From positions 18,655,873-18,719,872 of the forward strand of contig OY970820.1 in the NCBI GenBank assembly GCA_963853835.1: a DNA stretch of 64,000 nt, read 5' to 3'. Of this stretch, positions 24,571-35,799 are shown in pieces (the first letter of the stretch is position 1; the number at the start of each line of letters is the position of its first letter). The stretch comes from Calendula officinalis (lineage: Eukaryota > Streptophyta > Magnoliopsida > Asterales > Asteraceae). The notes beneath the pieces are model-generated. The model saw only the letters and a program-made list of their open reading frames with translations, had not been told where the DNA came from and did no database searches. The position numbers and the translations under genes are program-made.

Positions 24571-27500
24571 TTAATTTATCAAAATCATTCCAATACTGCT
24601 AACCAAGAAGCTGAATCTTCCTACATCAAATGCTTTTGTAAAAAGATCTGCTAATTGATTGTCAGTATGAATTTTAACTACTTTGATTAATTTCTTTTCA
24701 TTGCAGTCTCTTATAAAGTGAAATCTTATTTCAATGTGTTTAGTTTTAGAGTGTTTTACTGGATTGTTCACAATACTAATAGCACTTTGATTATCAATAA
24801 AAATGGGAGTTTTAAGGATAGAGATACCAAAGTCTAGCAGTTGGTTTTGAATCCAAAGTACTTGAGCACAACAAGCAGATGCAGCTACATACTCTGCTTT
24901 AGCAGTTGATGTTGATACATTTGTTTGTTTCTTGCATTGCCATGACACCAGTCTTGATCCAAAGAATTGACATCCACCAGTAGTGCACTTTCTATCTTGA
25001 CATTCACCTCCATAGTCACTATCTGTGTAGGCTATGAGTTCAAAGGGTGAATCATGTGGATACCATAGACCAAGTGGTGGTTTGCCTTTCAAGTATCTGA
25101 TTATTCTTTTGACAGCCTGCAAGTGTAGTTCTTTAGGTCTTGCTTGATATCTTGCACACACACAAACACTATACATAATGTCAGGTCTTGATGCAGTTAA
25201 GTACATCAAAGAACCTATCATTGATCTATATAAGTGTTCATCTACATCCTCCCCCTCAGCATCAGGATGTAGGTGTTTGTGTGTTTCCATTGGTGTACTT
25301 GCACTCTTGCAGTCTTTCATATCAAACTTCTCCAAGATGTCTTTAACATATTTTGATTGGTTTATCAAAATTCCATCTGTTCTTTGATTGACTTGGAGTC
25401 CAAGGAAGAAGTTCATTGGACCCATGGAGCTCATCTTGAATTTGATTTGCATGAGATTTTCAAACTCTTTACATAATGAATCATTTGTTGATCCAAAAAT
25501 GATATCATCTACATAGATTTGCACCAGTAGTATATCATTTTTGACCTTTCTTGTAAACAGAGTTTTGTCAATTGCTCCTCTTTTGAAATCATTCTTCAGT
25601 AAGTATGATAACAGTGTATCATACCATGCTCTTGGTGCTTGATGCAGGCCATATAGAGCTTTATCTAGTTTGAATACATAGTCACCATGTTTTGGATCTT
25701 CAAATCCCGGAGGTTGGCATACATATACTTCTTCTTCAATTTTCCCATATAGGAAAGCACTATTTACATCCATTTGATAGACTTTAAACTTTTTGTATGA
25801 AGCATATGCTAGGAATATCCTAATTGCTTCAATTCTAGCAACATGGGCATATACTTCATCATAGTCTATTCCTTCTTCTTGAGTGTATCCTTGGGCTACA
25901 AGTCTGGCTTTGTTCTTGATCACTATACCTCTTTTATCTTTCTTGTTTCTAAAGATCCACCTTGTTCCAATGGCTCTTTTTCCTTTAGGTAGAGGTACAA
26001 GTGTCCAAACAGCTTGTAATTTGAATTGAAGGAGTTCTTCTTGCATTGCCTCAATCCAGTTTGAATCCTTCATTGCTTGTTGAATCTTCTTTGGTTCATC
26101 CTGAGACAGAAAACATTCAAACATACATTCATTAGCAATTAGACTTATATTACACATGTTTGCAGTTAGACTCTTATGTAATTTGCTTCTTGTCTGCATG
26201 CTTGAGTTCACATCACTAAGGACTTGATCCAAAGGATGATTCTTTTCAGTTCTGGTTCCATGAACTTTATCAACACATAGTTGGTTTTCAAGATTGGATT
26301 CATTTGTTTCAGGAGATTGTTCCTCTTGAGGTTCTTCATTGTCGTTGATGTTTGGTTCCTCATCATTTGCTGGTTCATAGTTACTACTGGGATCAGTAGT
26401 ATTTAAGTTATTACTGGGATCAGTAGTGTTTAGAGAATTTAGGTTATTGCTAGGACCAGTAGTATTATGAGTACTATTACTGGTACCAGTAGTATTTGAA
26501 TTACTAATGTCCTCATTGTCTGAATCACTACTGCTCTCAGAATCTGAGTTATTACTGTCCTCAGTATTAACTGTGGGAACAGTATCAACTACTATGTATC
26601 TCATCTCTTCTTGACCAGTATTAAAGGATGATGTTCCTTCCTTTTGAGAATGACAACTTGAATTACATGCATTTAAATCCATGTTAGTGTTAAAGGATTT
26701 GGTTAGATTGTCTATGTTAAATAGCCAATCTGGACCATTTCCTTGTTCATTAGGAATATTCTCATTAAAGGATACATTGATGCTTTCTTCAATAATCCTT
26801 AATCTTTTGTTGAACACTCTGTATGATTTGCTTTGAGTAGAGTATCCCACAAAGATTCCATCGTCAGCTTTGCAGTCAAACTTACCAATTTGTTCTCTTG
26901 TAATCAGAATAGTACAAGGACAACCAAATGATTTAAAAAAACTTATGGATGGTTTTCTTTTGTTAAAAAGTTCATATGGTGTTTTATGATGTGGCTTAAC
27001 TATTAATACTCTGTTTTGTACATAACAGGCAGTATTAACAGCTTCAGCCCAAAAAGTGATTGGTAACTTTGAATCTGCTAACATTGATCTTGCTGCTTCA
27101 ATGATGGTTCTATTTCTTCTTTCAGCTACACCATTTTGTTGATGAGTTCTAGGTGAGCTGTATTGCCTGTCAATACCTTTAAGATCACAAAAGTTAATTA
27201 AGTTAGCATTTTTAAATTTTGTGCCATTATCACATCTTATGGCTTTAACTTTTTGATCAGATGTGTTCTCCAGTTTAACAATTAAGTTCTTGATGAGTTC
27301 ACTTGTTTCATCTTTTGTCCTGAGAAAGAAAACCCATGTATATCTGGAAAAGTCATCAGTAATAACAAGATAATATTGTTTCTTTCCAATACTCATTACA
27401 TTTGTAGGTCCAAAAAGGTCCATATGTAAGAGATGTAAAGGAACAGAAATAGAGTTTACAATTTTGGACTTATGAGAAAACTTATGTTGTTTACCTTTTA

Positions 27501-27702
27501 GGCATGCAACACAGTGATGATCACACATGAACTGTTTTTGTGGTAATCCAATTACCAAATTCTTTCTTACTAAATTGTTCATATTTTTAAAGTATGTGTG
27601 ACACATCCTTCTATGCCAAAGTTCTGATTCACTAGTGTTTGCCTTGGATATAAAACAGTTGATCTCATTTGAAGAAATGAGTTCTCCCCTATATCCAGGC
27701 AA
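24571..27702 (-). CDS. Copia pol: integrase, reverse transcriptase, RNase H (open segment, 1043 codons)
   Basis: This is the intact catalytic part of the polyprotein. The integrase zinc motif (LWHRRMCH...CVACLKGKQHKF) is near residues 25-75. The DDE core has DLFGP near 95, RCDNGTKF near 160 and QQNGVAERRNR near 190. The spacer at about 350-490 is low-complexity, rich in N, S, T and D, and holds many in-frame TACTACTG motifs encoding NTTGPS or NTTDPS. RT follows with DVNSAFLYG, LYGLHQAPRAWY and the YVDD active site. RNaseH has TDSDYGG, TAKAEY and DNQSAI, and an H-rich C-terminus. Its first codons follow a frame change from the protease frame near 27700, so it is not joined to an intact upstream reading frame. 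Key catalytic residues look preserved. Confidence 0.93.
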   Translation of the reverse strand: MPGYRGELISSNEINCFISKANTSESELWHRRMCHTYFKNMNNLVRKNLVIGLPQKQFMCDHHCVACLKGKQHKFSHKSKIVNSISVPLHLLHMDLFGPTNVMSIGKKQYYLVITDDFSRYTWVFFLRTKDETSELIKNLIVKLENTSDQKVKAIRCDNGTKFKNANLINFCDLKGIDRQYSSPRTHQQNGVAERRNRTIIEAARSMLADSKLPITFWAEAVNTACYVQNRVLIVKPHHKTPYELFNKRKPSISFFKSFGCPCTILITREQIGKFDCKADDGIFVGYSTQSKSYRVFNKRLRIIEESINVSFNENIPNEQGNGPDWLFNIDNLTKSFNTNMDLNACNSSCHSQKEGTSSFNTGQEEMRYIVVDTVPTVNTEDSNNSDSESSSDSDNEDISNSNTTGTSNSTHNTTGPSNNLNSLNTTDPSNNLNTTDPSSNYEPANDEEPNINDNEEPQEEQSPETNESNLENQLCVDKVHGTRTEKNHPLDQVLSDVNSSMQTRSKLHKSLTANMCNISLIANECMFECFLSQDEPKKIQQAMKDSNWIEAMQEELLQFKLQAVWTLVPLPKGKRAIGTRWIFRNKKDKRGIVIKNKARLVAQGYTQEEGIDYDEVYAHVARIEAIRIFLAYASYKKFKVYQMDVNSAFLYGKIEEEVYVCQPPGFEDPKHGDYVFKLDKALYGLHQAPRAWYDTLLSYLLKNDFKRGAIDKTLFTRKVKNDILLVQIYVDDIIFGSTNDSLCKEFENLMQIKFKMSSMGPMNFFLGLQVNQRTDGILINQSKYVKDILEKFDMKDCKSASTPMETHKHLHPDAEGEDVDEHLYRSMIGSLMYLTASRPDIMYSVCVCARYQARPKELHLQAVKRIIRYLKGKPPLGLWYPHDSPFELIAYTDSDYGGECQDRKCTTGGCQFFGSRLVSWQCKKQTNVSTSTAKAEYVAASACCAQVLWIQNQLLDFGISILKTPIFIDNQSAISIVNNPVKHSKTKHIEIRFHFIRDCNEKKLIKVVKIHTDNQLADLFTKAFDVGRFSFLVSSIGMILIN

Positions 27703-28070
27703 TACACATTATTTCTCCTTGGAGTTCTCAAAACTACATATTTTTCATCTAAAACAAAATCAGGAGAAAGAATGATGCACTCAATGTCTGTGAAAAGAAT
27801 TTTGTTCTTTTTATCACATACTTGAGACACACTGACAAGATTTTATTTTAGCTCAGCTACATAAAATACATCATCAACAGTAATTTTACCATTAGTAACA
27901 GTACCTTTGCCTGTAATCTTACCTCCCTTTGGGTTCTCACCAAAGGCCATATACCCTCCATCAAATGACTTGAAATCTTTAAGAATTTGCAGATTTCCAG
28001 TCATGTGTCTTGAGCATCCACTATCAATGTGCCATGTTCTACCTTCTTCAGGGATCTGAATGCTCTGCAC
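27690..28070 (-). pseudogene. Copia protease and pre-integrase region, disrupted
   Basis: The aspartic protease motif WHIDSGCSRHMTG is near 28030, with the catalytic Asp in DSG, followed by VDDVFYVAELK. TAA at 27843-27845 interrupts the conserved segment leading to NLVSVSQ. The pre-integrase part then continues to about 27690, where the frame changes to that of the integrase. It lies in a different frame from gag. Confidence 0.8.
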
Positions 28071-28084
28071 AAGTAAGTAAAGGA

Positions 28085-30610
28085 TTAGTTAAGTTTGGGA
28101 ACCCAAGCTTTATATGTCTTGGGTTCATCCTTTGATAAGTAAGATTTAGAAGATTTAGTTTTAAACATTTTTGGTACCCATACCTGTTTAGTACTGGTGT
28201 TTTGTTTTACTACAGCCCTTTTGGATTTGTTACTGGTGTCTGACCTTGGTCTATACCCACTATATTTAGCTTTTGAATACTTTACTACTGATGGGCCAGT
28301 AGTATTTGGGTATTGACCATGTTTAGGATGACCAGTAGTGTTTTTAACATGTGGTTTGGCAGCAGTAGTCTTTTTAAAAATAGGGTTTTTACCAGTAGTG
28401 TTTTGGTACTGGTACCTAACAGCATTGTAATTAGGTTTAGGATCAGTAGTAAACCTGTTAAAGTTTCTACTGGTGTTGGAAAAATTAAAGTATTGTTTAT
28501 TTTGATTTGTTTTTCCATTATTTTTAAAATAATTGCTGTTCTTAGGGCCTCCAACTCTTTTATTTTGCATAAACCTTGGTGCATTTCTTCCAAATTTTGG
28601 TGTTTCAAAATTTTGAGGTTTTATTTTATTTACTACTGATGGACCAGTAGTATCTTTTAACTTTTGTGTTTTTGCTTTTTCTTTAGAATTTTTAAATTCT
28701 TTGAACTCTTTACAGTTAATTGGATTGAACTGACAATCCTTTGCTAAATGGTTTACTTTGTTGCAAATAACACATCTCAATTTCTTATCCTTAGCACCTT
28801 CAGGTTTTCTTTGATCTAAGAGTTGATTTTTATTTCTTTCATTTCCCCTTCTTAAAATTGTTGGTATATTTTATGCATTATATTTAGGAGAGTCATCTTG
28901 ACTTTGTGCTGTGTGAAAGCTTGTATCAATTGAGTTTGTGGTTTGATCATCATCAGAAGAATCATTTCCTTCAGCTGTAATTATGAATTCTATTTCTGAG
29001 GTTTCATTATTAGATTCAGTTTGATTTTCATTTTTTAATTCATTTATGATTCTTTCTGAACTATCTTTAAGTGGAGGAATGAATTTATATGGAGGTGGTA
29101 CAACATGCTATCCTACTCCATGCACAACTTTTTCAGTGGTTTGATTACTTGTTAATTCATTGACAATTTGAGAGCTTCTTTCAAACTTTTTAATGGTTAA
29201 TTTGTTTTGTTCTAATTCCATTTGAAATTCTTCTAGTTTGATCAAGGTTTCTTTTAATTTTGATTCAAGATGTTCTTTTTCATAAGTGGTTTGTAGCAAT
29301 TCTTCTTTTATCTTTTGACCAGTTATTTTATAAATTTTAATTTGATTTTCAAGATCAGCTATACAACCATTATATTCAATTCTTCTATTTCTATTTAGAA
29401 TCATCTCTTCAAGTGTTTCTTTATTAAGTTTTTCTAAATCTTTATAAGCTTTAATGCATTCAGGAGTGCAAGATTTAGAATGTACCTTAGCAGGAGAGTC
29501 AGTGAAAGCCATGAGAGCTTGATTCTGTGCATGCTCCTCTGCTTGAAAGCTCCAGTCATAACATTGTCCTTGTTGTGAAACAAGAGCAGTTGAGTTTGAG
29601 TTTGATCTTTTGTCTGGCTGAGGACATTCTTTAGCAAAGTGCCCAAGGTTGTTACAGTTGTAACATTTGACTTTAGTTTTGTCAAATCTAGCCTTGTCAC
29701 CTTTGTTATAGTTCAGGTTTGTTCTACCAGTCCTCTTTAAGAACCTTTTGGTTCTTAGACTCAGCATAGCCATTTGCCACTTAAGATCCATCTCTTCAAG
29801 ATCATCAGGATTCAGTTGTTCCAAGTCATCACTAATTAGTGCAGTATGCACATGACTAGTGAAGAAGGATTCTCTTGCAGCATCTTCACAATCTGCAGCC
29901 TTTGCAGTTTCCTGACCTGTTCCTGTACTAGACACAAAAGCAGCATTGTTTGAAGGTAAATTAGGAGTTTTAGAACTTACCTCAGATTCAAACACCCTAA
30001 GCTCATTGTATAATTCATCCAGCTCCTTTTCTTCCAGGGCATCACCTTGTCTATATATGACTGTGTACATAGACCATTCTTCTCCAAGAGATCTGAGAAA
30101 TTTTCTGTTGACATCATCATTGTCAGGTTTCACACCAACTTGATTCAATTCACCAATGAGTTTGTTGAATCTATCAAAAGTTTGAGATAGAGATTCATTC
30201 TTTTGGCCTTTGAAGTTTTCAAAGGCCTGTTTTAGTACAGACTTCATGTTTCTTTTGGTGCTTCTAGTGCCAACAAATCTCTTTTCCAGTGCCTGCCACA
30301 ACATCTTTGCATCATCATATTCAACAAAGAGATGCTGATAGTCATTAGGAATGGCCAGTAGAAGAGTGCTTAGAGCTTTGAGTTCGATTCCTCTGTCTTT
30401 CTTCTCCTTTTCACACTTGAGTTTATCTGCTTCAGTTGCAGAACTTGTTGCTTGACCTTGAACGGTTTTGTTTCCTTCGACAACAACTTCCCACATGGAA
30501 TAATCAGTAATAAGCATGTATTGCTTAATACGATTCTTCCACATTCCAAAGTTATGTGGAGTGAGTATAGGGATTTTATTAGCTTGAGTTCTTTCATTGT
30601 TATCAGTCAT
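28085..30610 (-). pseudogene. Copia gag, disrupted by in-frame stops
   Basis: The start is ATG 30610 (MTDNNERTQANKIP). The capsid-like part has FGMWKNRIKQYML and the following helical region of the UBN2 type; the zinc knuckle CYNCNNLGHFAKEC (CCHC) is near 29660. TAG at 29108-29110 and TAA at 28871-28873 are in the same frame as the downstream part. That part has a second knuckle, CVICNKVNHLAKDC, near 28770 and a basic, N/K/T-rich tail carrying about ten in-frame TACTACTG motifs (NTTGPS, NTTGHP). It ends at TAA 28085. Gag packages element RNA into particles; this copy would give a truncated product lacking the second knuckle. Confidence 0.85.
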
Positions 30611-30683
30611 GATTAACAATCTGTGTTTTTTAAAGATTAAAACTTTTTGTTGTTCTTAAAATTCGTAGATCTAGAACCAATAA

Positions 30684-30695
30684 GCTCTGATACCA
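30684..30695 (-). other. Primer-binding site, initiator-Met tRNA
   Basis: The minus strand reads TGGTATCAGAGC, the standard plant initiator-Met tRNA complement, 2 bp from the 5' LTR. Confidence 0.93.
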
Positions 30696-30697
30696 CT

Positions 30698-31337
30698 TGT
30701 CAGGATCGATTAACTATGAACAGTTAATAAACACCTTTAGATCTAATTGATTATAGAAGTTACAGCGGATTAACACTATATCAATATGATTAAGAACAAT
30801 GAACTGTAAGAACAATATGCAATAATATTAAGAACACAGTTTCACAAAAAGCTTCAATGTATATTATTGATTAACAATACACACGTACATTTACAATTCG
30901 TAAGGAACTATATATAATAGTCCTTGAAGCCTAACTATTTACCCTAGTTATTCTAGGACTTGATTTACATCGAATTATAAAAGATATACATTGAATAACA
31001 TTCTATAACTAACTCTGCGAAGATCTCGGACTTGATATGCTTCCAAAACACGTACCAGTAGTAATACCATTCATCAGTAGTAAATGAGTATCATCAGTAG
31101 TAACTCTGGTAATCAGTAGTAAGTCCAAAACCAACATCAGTAGTAACTACTATGATCAGTAGTATCTTCAATATGTGCATGATCAGTAGTAAGCTAGTTA
31201 TAGACTTCACCAGTATCAACTCATCAGTAACAAGTGTTTCTGCCCCATCAGTAGTAATCATAGTCTTCATCAGTAATAACTATGATCAGTACTAACTGCA
31301 GCATCAGTAATAAGTTGAACTGTGATCTGCTCCAACA
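30698..31337 (-). mobile_element. 5' LTR of the Sirevirus-like element
   Basis: 640 bp, differing from the 3' LTR by eight substitutions and no indels by my hand alignment. Bounded by the primer site on the left and TSD GATAT on the right. Confidence 0.93.
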
Positions 31338-31531
31338 GATATATACAATATGATGTCTCTTTCTATCTCAAAACTTACTTTTGAGAAATATTAATATCTT
31401 TTTTATTCTTTATCAAGTTATAGAAATTTATGTGAGCCCTACTTAAAACTTAATATAAATTTATCTGAAATATATAGCATAAATAAAATAAATTTAGATG
31501 GAACACGTGTCATAGATGGTAGCATTCTACG

Positions 31532-32108
31532 TAGACGTGGCAAATGGGTCGTATCGTGTTGGATTCGTGTCGTGTCGAGACCTTAAATGTGTTGAGACCC
31601 CTAAACCCAAACATGACACGTTTAATAAACGGGTTCAAATTGTTAACTCAGACCCGACACGGTTAATTTCGTGTCAACCCGACCCAACCCGATTAACTCG
31701 TTTAAGTCGTGAAAATTTGCATATAGCGATTAAATATAATAAAAATCCAACAATATATAATAAAAATTCAAAAATCATAGTAAAAATCTAACAAAAATGT
31801 AGTATAGTTAGATATTAAGCCCAATATGAAATAAGAGCTCAGTCTTTTCTACTACAACTACTAAGTTATAATATTTACATATAATATATTTAAAATTATA
31901 AAATATATTAAAATATATACATACTTAAACGGGTTATTTGGGTTACATTCGAGTTGAAAATGTTGACACTAACCCAACTCGTTTAACTTTCGTGTCGTGT
32001 CGAGTCAACCCGTTTACTTAAACGTGTCGAAACCTCTAACCCAAACCCACTAATTTCGTGTCGGGTTCGTGTCGAGTTGTCGTGTCGTGTCTGATTTTGC
32101 CAGGTCTA
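31532..32108. mobile_element. hAT-type MITE, CGTGTCG-motif family, 8-bp TSD
   Basis: The ends are TAGACGTGGCAAA...TTTTGCCAGGTCTA with ATTCTACG at 31524-31531 and 32109-32116. The arms reiterate GTGTCGTGTCGAG and AACCCGACCC words. No coding capacity. Confidence 0.92.
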
Positions 32109-32276
32109 ATTCTACGAAGTACATCATTATATTTTGAGTCGAAGGAAGTAAATGAGTTATAAGCTTGTGAACCTAATAAATATAAATCAATTTATGTTTA
32201 AATAAGTTTATAAGTTAATAAGTTCTTTAAATAAGTTTCCCCGATCCATAAGTTATCACGTCATTCATATCATATA

Positions 32277-32540
32277 CTCCCTCTGTCCTACAAAAAAACT
32301 TTTCATTTCACCTTAAATTTTTATCCCACAAAAAACTTTTCATTTCTTATATTTGATGAGCTCCATATAATAAAATATTATTATTACTAAGGACCCTACT
32401 ACTAACTATCCACTAACTATATTTCTCTCTCCAAACCAATCTTATATTTTAATCAAAATTATTACCAAAACCCATCACTAACTATCATCTTAAAACTTGT
32501 GTCAAAGTAAAATGAGAAGTTTTTTATGTGACGGAGAGAG
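32277..32540. mobile_element. Stowaway MITE, 264 bp, TA TSD
   Basis: The ends are CTCCCTCTGTCCTACAAAAA and its near-complement ending GACGGAGAGAG, flanked by TA at 32275-32276 and 32541-32542. It is the same family as 17747-17989 but more diverged. Confidence 0.88.
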
Positions 32541-32808
32541 TATTATTTTCTTGTTGTAGATTTAGCGTAACCTTTTATGTAATTCGGATTTTATTTAGGG
32601 TGTGGATGTTTAATTAGACCATGTAAGACTATTCTTAATGATGATCAAACCCGGGATAATCTAACAAATCATAACTAAACTCTCGTAGTGATAAACAAAC
32701 TTATGATCAAACATTTAAATTGATTTTATTAATACATGTATCACTTACTATTTACCGTGCATAATATGTATTTCTATAAAGCAACGAAAAATATGTAAAT
32801 GTTGATAA

Positions 32809-33564
32809 CTAGTGGGCTTTCCCCCGCGCGTTGCCGCGGGGATTTTCATGTGATGCCGAGAAGATTGTTTACTAATATTTTCAATACATTCAAAAAGATC
32901 CTTGATATAACTTTGTTTGTTTGCTAATTTTCATGTGATACCAAAAAGAAGTTTGTTTGCTAACTTTCATGAAATATCTACCCCGCGCGATGCTTCATGG
33001 ATTTTATGATGTTAAAAATGTATGTTGGTTTTGTCTATATAATATGTGATTTATTTAGTTTTTTAAATAATATTTATAAATATTTAAGTAACGCAAATAA
33101 AATAAAAATTATAAATTACGATGTAAAACGTAATAATATTTGTGTTATTTTTAAATTAAGAAATTACAAATTAAGAAATATTTGGTTATTTTTAAAAAAC
33201 TATAATCTAAGGACTATTTTGTAATTTCAGGAAACATAGAAAAGAAAAGGCAATAGATAATTGTCATATTATAAAAATAAAGTTGAAGGACGTTTTGTAA
33301 TTTTAATACTTAAAACAATGGTATTAAAGTTTAGGGGGTATTTGGTAAATTTCAGCAAACCTAAAAAGAAATGCAATTAAAATGTTAAGGATAAGACTTA
33401 AACACAGGTCAATGTGCAGCAAGCATCCTTACAAGACGGAGTTGCCACTAGGACAACCCCACATTTTGTTAAATAGTTCAGCTTCCAAATATATATAATA
33501 TATAACAGATTTTCACTAAAGGACAAAAGTACTGTTCATGAACTTGGTAAATGTATTATTATTA
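32809..33564 (-). mobile_element. Small Helitron-like unit A, minus orientation
   Basis: On the minus strand the 3' end reads a hairpin (CCCCGCG, 6-nt loop, CGCGGGG at about 32822-32841) followed by CTAG and a host T, the Helitron signature. Its 5' part is a 380-bp module (33179-33560) also found at the 5' end of unit B. The module holds a tRNA-like segment (reverse complement TAGTGGCAACTCCG with GTGTTTAAGTC). Confidence 0.6.
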
Positions 33565-34018
33565 ACTAGTTGTTTGTACCCGCGCGTTGCCGCGGGGATT
33601 TTCATATGATACGCAAAAGATTGTTTTATATTACACCTAAAAGATTGTTTATTAAGAGTTTCACGAGAGCCAAAATATTGTTTATCGATTGTTACCTGGC
33701 ACCAAAAAGGTTGTATAGATTAGTAAGTGTTTCGGCTTCCAAATGTATAGCTGTATTTAGTTGATTGTGGCATGTTAATGGAAGTTTTGCTTTTTTTGGT
33801 CTTCTTTGATCCGCATCTGTATGAGTGAAAAAACAGTAGTTAGTAAGTTTTTGTGGTTTTCGTAGGAATATTTTTAATATAAGTAAAATGTTTTACCTGG
33901 TGAATAAAATAGTTGTCATTTTGCAGCGGGTGTTGTTGCCTGGGAACATGCATTAAGGATGCTTTAGTGTTTGGCTATAGTAGTTAACATGCCTTGTATT
34001 CAGTTCAATTAACATTAA

Positions 34019-35799
34019 GGATAAATTACAGTTTTTGTCCCTGACCTATGGCCGATTCGGGGGTTTTGTCCCTAATATTTTTTTGTCGGTTTTTTTGTCC
34101 CTTAAGTTTTTCAAATTCTGGAAATTTGTCCTTCCGTCTATTTTTGGCCGTTAAGTGACTAAAAATGCAAAAACAAATAAGGGTATTTTCGTCATCTTTT
34201 TCTTTCATCTTCATCCCTCTTCCAAAACACCTATTTGATGAACCCTAACCCTAACTTACAAATTCTACACATGAATAACCCAACGAAAACCCAGAAAATA
34301 AAATCAAATCTCACGTGACCATCAAGAATCTGCACATAAGAATCCCAATTTAACCATCACATAGCAGAATTGCCATTTACTCTTCGCAAAACAGAAAACT
34401 TAAAAGATAAAACTTTATCAAAAATCGATCTTGATGAAGGAAAAGATGGGGATTTTGGATATTACGTAAACCTAATTTGCAGGTAGGGGTGCCCAACGGG
34501 TCAACCCGACCCGACCCGACTCTTATCGGGTCGGGTCCGTCGGGATTGAGGTTAAAAAATTCTAACCCGAAACCCGACCCGATAAGGATTCGGGTTTGTC
34601 GGGTTCGGGTTGGTCGGGTTTCGGGTTTGTCGGGTTGACCCGATCGGGTTGGTCGGGTTAGACTTGAGTTAGGAATTTTTGGTAAAAACTATAGAAATTA
34701 TTTAATATATTGAATTTTATAAATATTTATTTAACACTTTTAATTGTTAATTGATTTTTATTGAATTCTTTATCATATAATTTGATAATTAATTGATTTA
34801 ATAGTAAAAATATGTTAATTTTTATAGGAAATAAAATACTTAAACTTTAATCGGGTCTAATCGGGTCAACCCGAACCCGATAAAGGTAAAAAATTATAGC
34901 CCGAAACCCGACCCGATAACGAATCGGGTTGGTCGGGTCGGGTTTAAAAAACCCGATAATAACATGGAACCCGAATAGACCCGACCCGATAAGCGTAATC
35001 GGGTTCGGGTTCGGGTTAGGGTCGGGTCGGGTCAACCCTTTGGGCACCCCTATTTGCAGGTCTATAATTTAGTCTAGTAAATAACAACTTATGCGGCACT
35101 TCCGATGATATATTCAGAATACAATCTCATTGAAGACGGTGATTTGGGATTCAAATTTCAAGCCGATTTGGGTTTTTCGGCAAGAGAGGGAGTTACGGAG
35201 GAGAGAGGGTGAATACGAAAGAGGTATAAACCAGCGATTTGGGTTTCCGGCAAGAGAGGGAGTTACAGATCTGATAAAGGAAGCAAGCGTCTCGTTGGGA
35301 TGATCAAACCCTGCCGTCTCTGGCCAGATCTGTCGTGCTGAAGCTTTTCTGCTCGGAGGTTGAGGTGGTCGCCGGTCTGACGGAGGTGGTGGTCATTAGA
35401 GGTGAGAAAGGTGAGGGAATCGGTAAGTTCAAATGTTGGTTAAGATGATCTTCATAGTGGTGTTCTTGATACAGATATGTCATTTGAATGATCTTCAACC
35501 TAAAAATCTGGGTTTTTTTTTAAATTGTGCTGTTCTTGAATGATCTTCAATCTTCATAGTGGTGTTCTTGATACCGATGAAGATGAAGAAATTGTGCTGT
35601 GAAAAATGTAAAAAATGAGTTAAAATAGGGGTAATTTGGGGAATTGGACACAAATACCGTCAGTTAACGGAAGATTTTAGACGGAAGGACAAATTTCCAG
35701 AATTTGAAAAACTTAAGGGACAAAAAAACTGACAAAAAAACATTAGGGACAAAAACCCCGAATCGGCCATAGGTTAGGGACAAAAACTGTAATTTACCC
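34019..35799. mobile_element. MULE-type element, 1.78 kb, long TIRs, perfect 9-bp TSD
   Basis: TAACATTAA occurs at 34010-34018 and 35800-35808. Terminal inverted repeats of about 130 bp begin GGATAAATTACAGTTTTTGT and GGGTAAATTACAGTTTTTGT (right end, complement). The inside has no transposase; 35130-35260 contains a repeated GGCAAGAGAGGGAGTTAC segment, perhaps captured sequence. A hAT MITE is nested at 34484-35052. Confidence 0.88.
34484..35052. mobile_element. hAT-type MITE, TCGGGT-motif family, nested, 8-bp TSD
   Basis: The ends are TAGGGGTGCCCAA...TTGGGCACCCCTA with TTTGCAGG at 34476-34483 and 35053-35060. The arms are reiterated CGGGTCGGGT/ACCCGACCCG words around an AT-rich core. Confidence 0.94.

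Larger units (their letters stand above)
19850..31337 (-). mobile_element. Sirevirus-like Copia LTR retrotransposon, 11,488 bp, structurally complete
   Basis: Two 640-bp LTRs, TSD GATAT (19845-19849 and 31338-31342), a tRNA-Met primer site beside the right LTR and a polypurine tract beside the left LTR fix a minus-strand element. Coding order in element orientation is gag, protease, integrase, RT, RNaseH, then an extra ORF before the 3' LTR; pol order and the extra ORF fit the Sirevirus branch. The LTRs differ at 8 positions (1.25%). With a commonly used plant rate near 1.3e-8 per site per year this implies about half a million years, a rough estimate. Gag, protease and the extra ORF carry stops and frameshifts; int-RT-RH is open. 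Confidence 0.93.
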
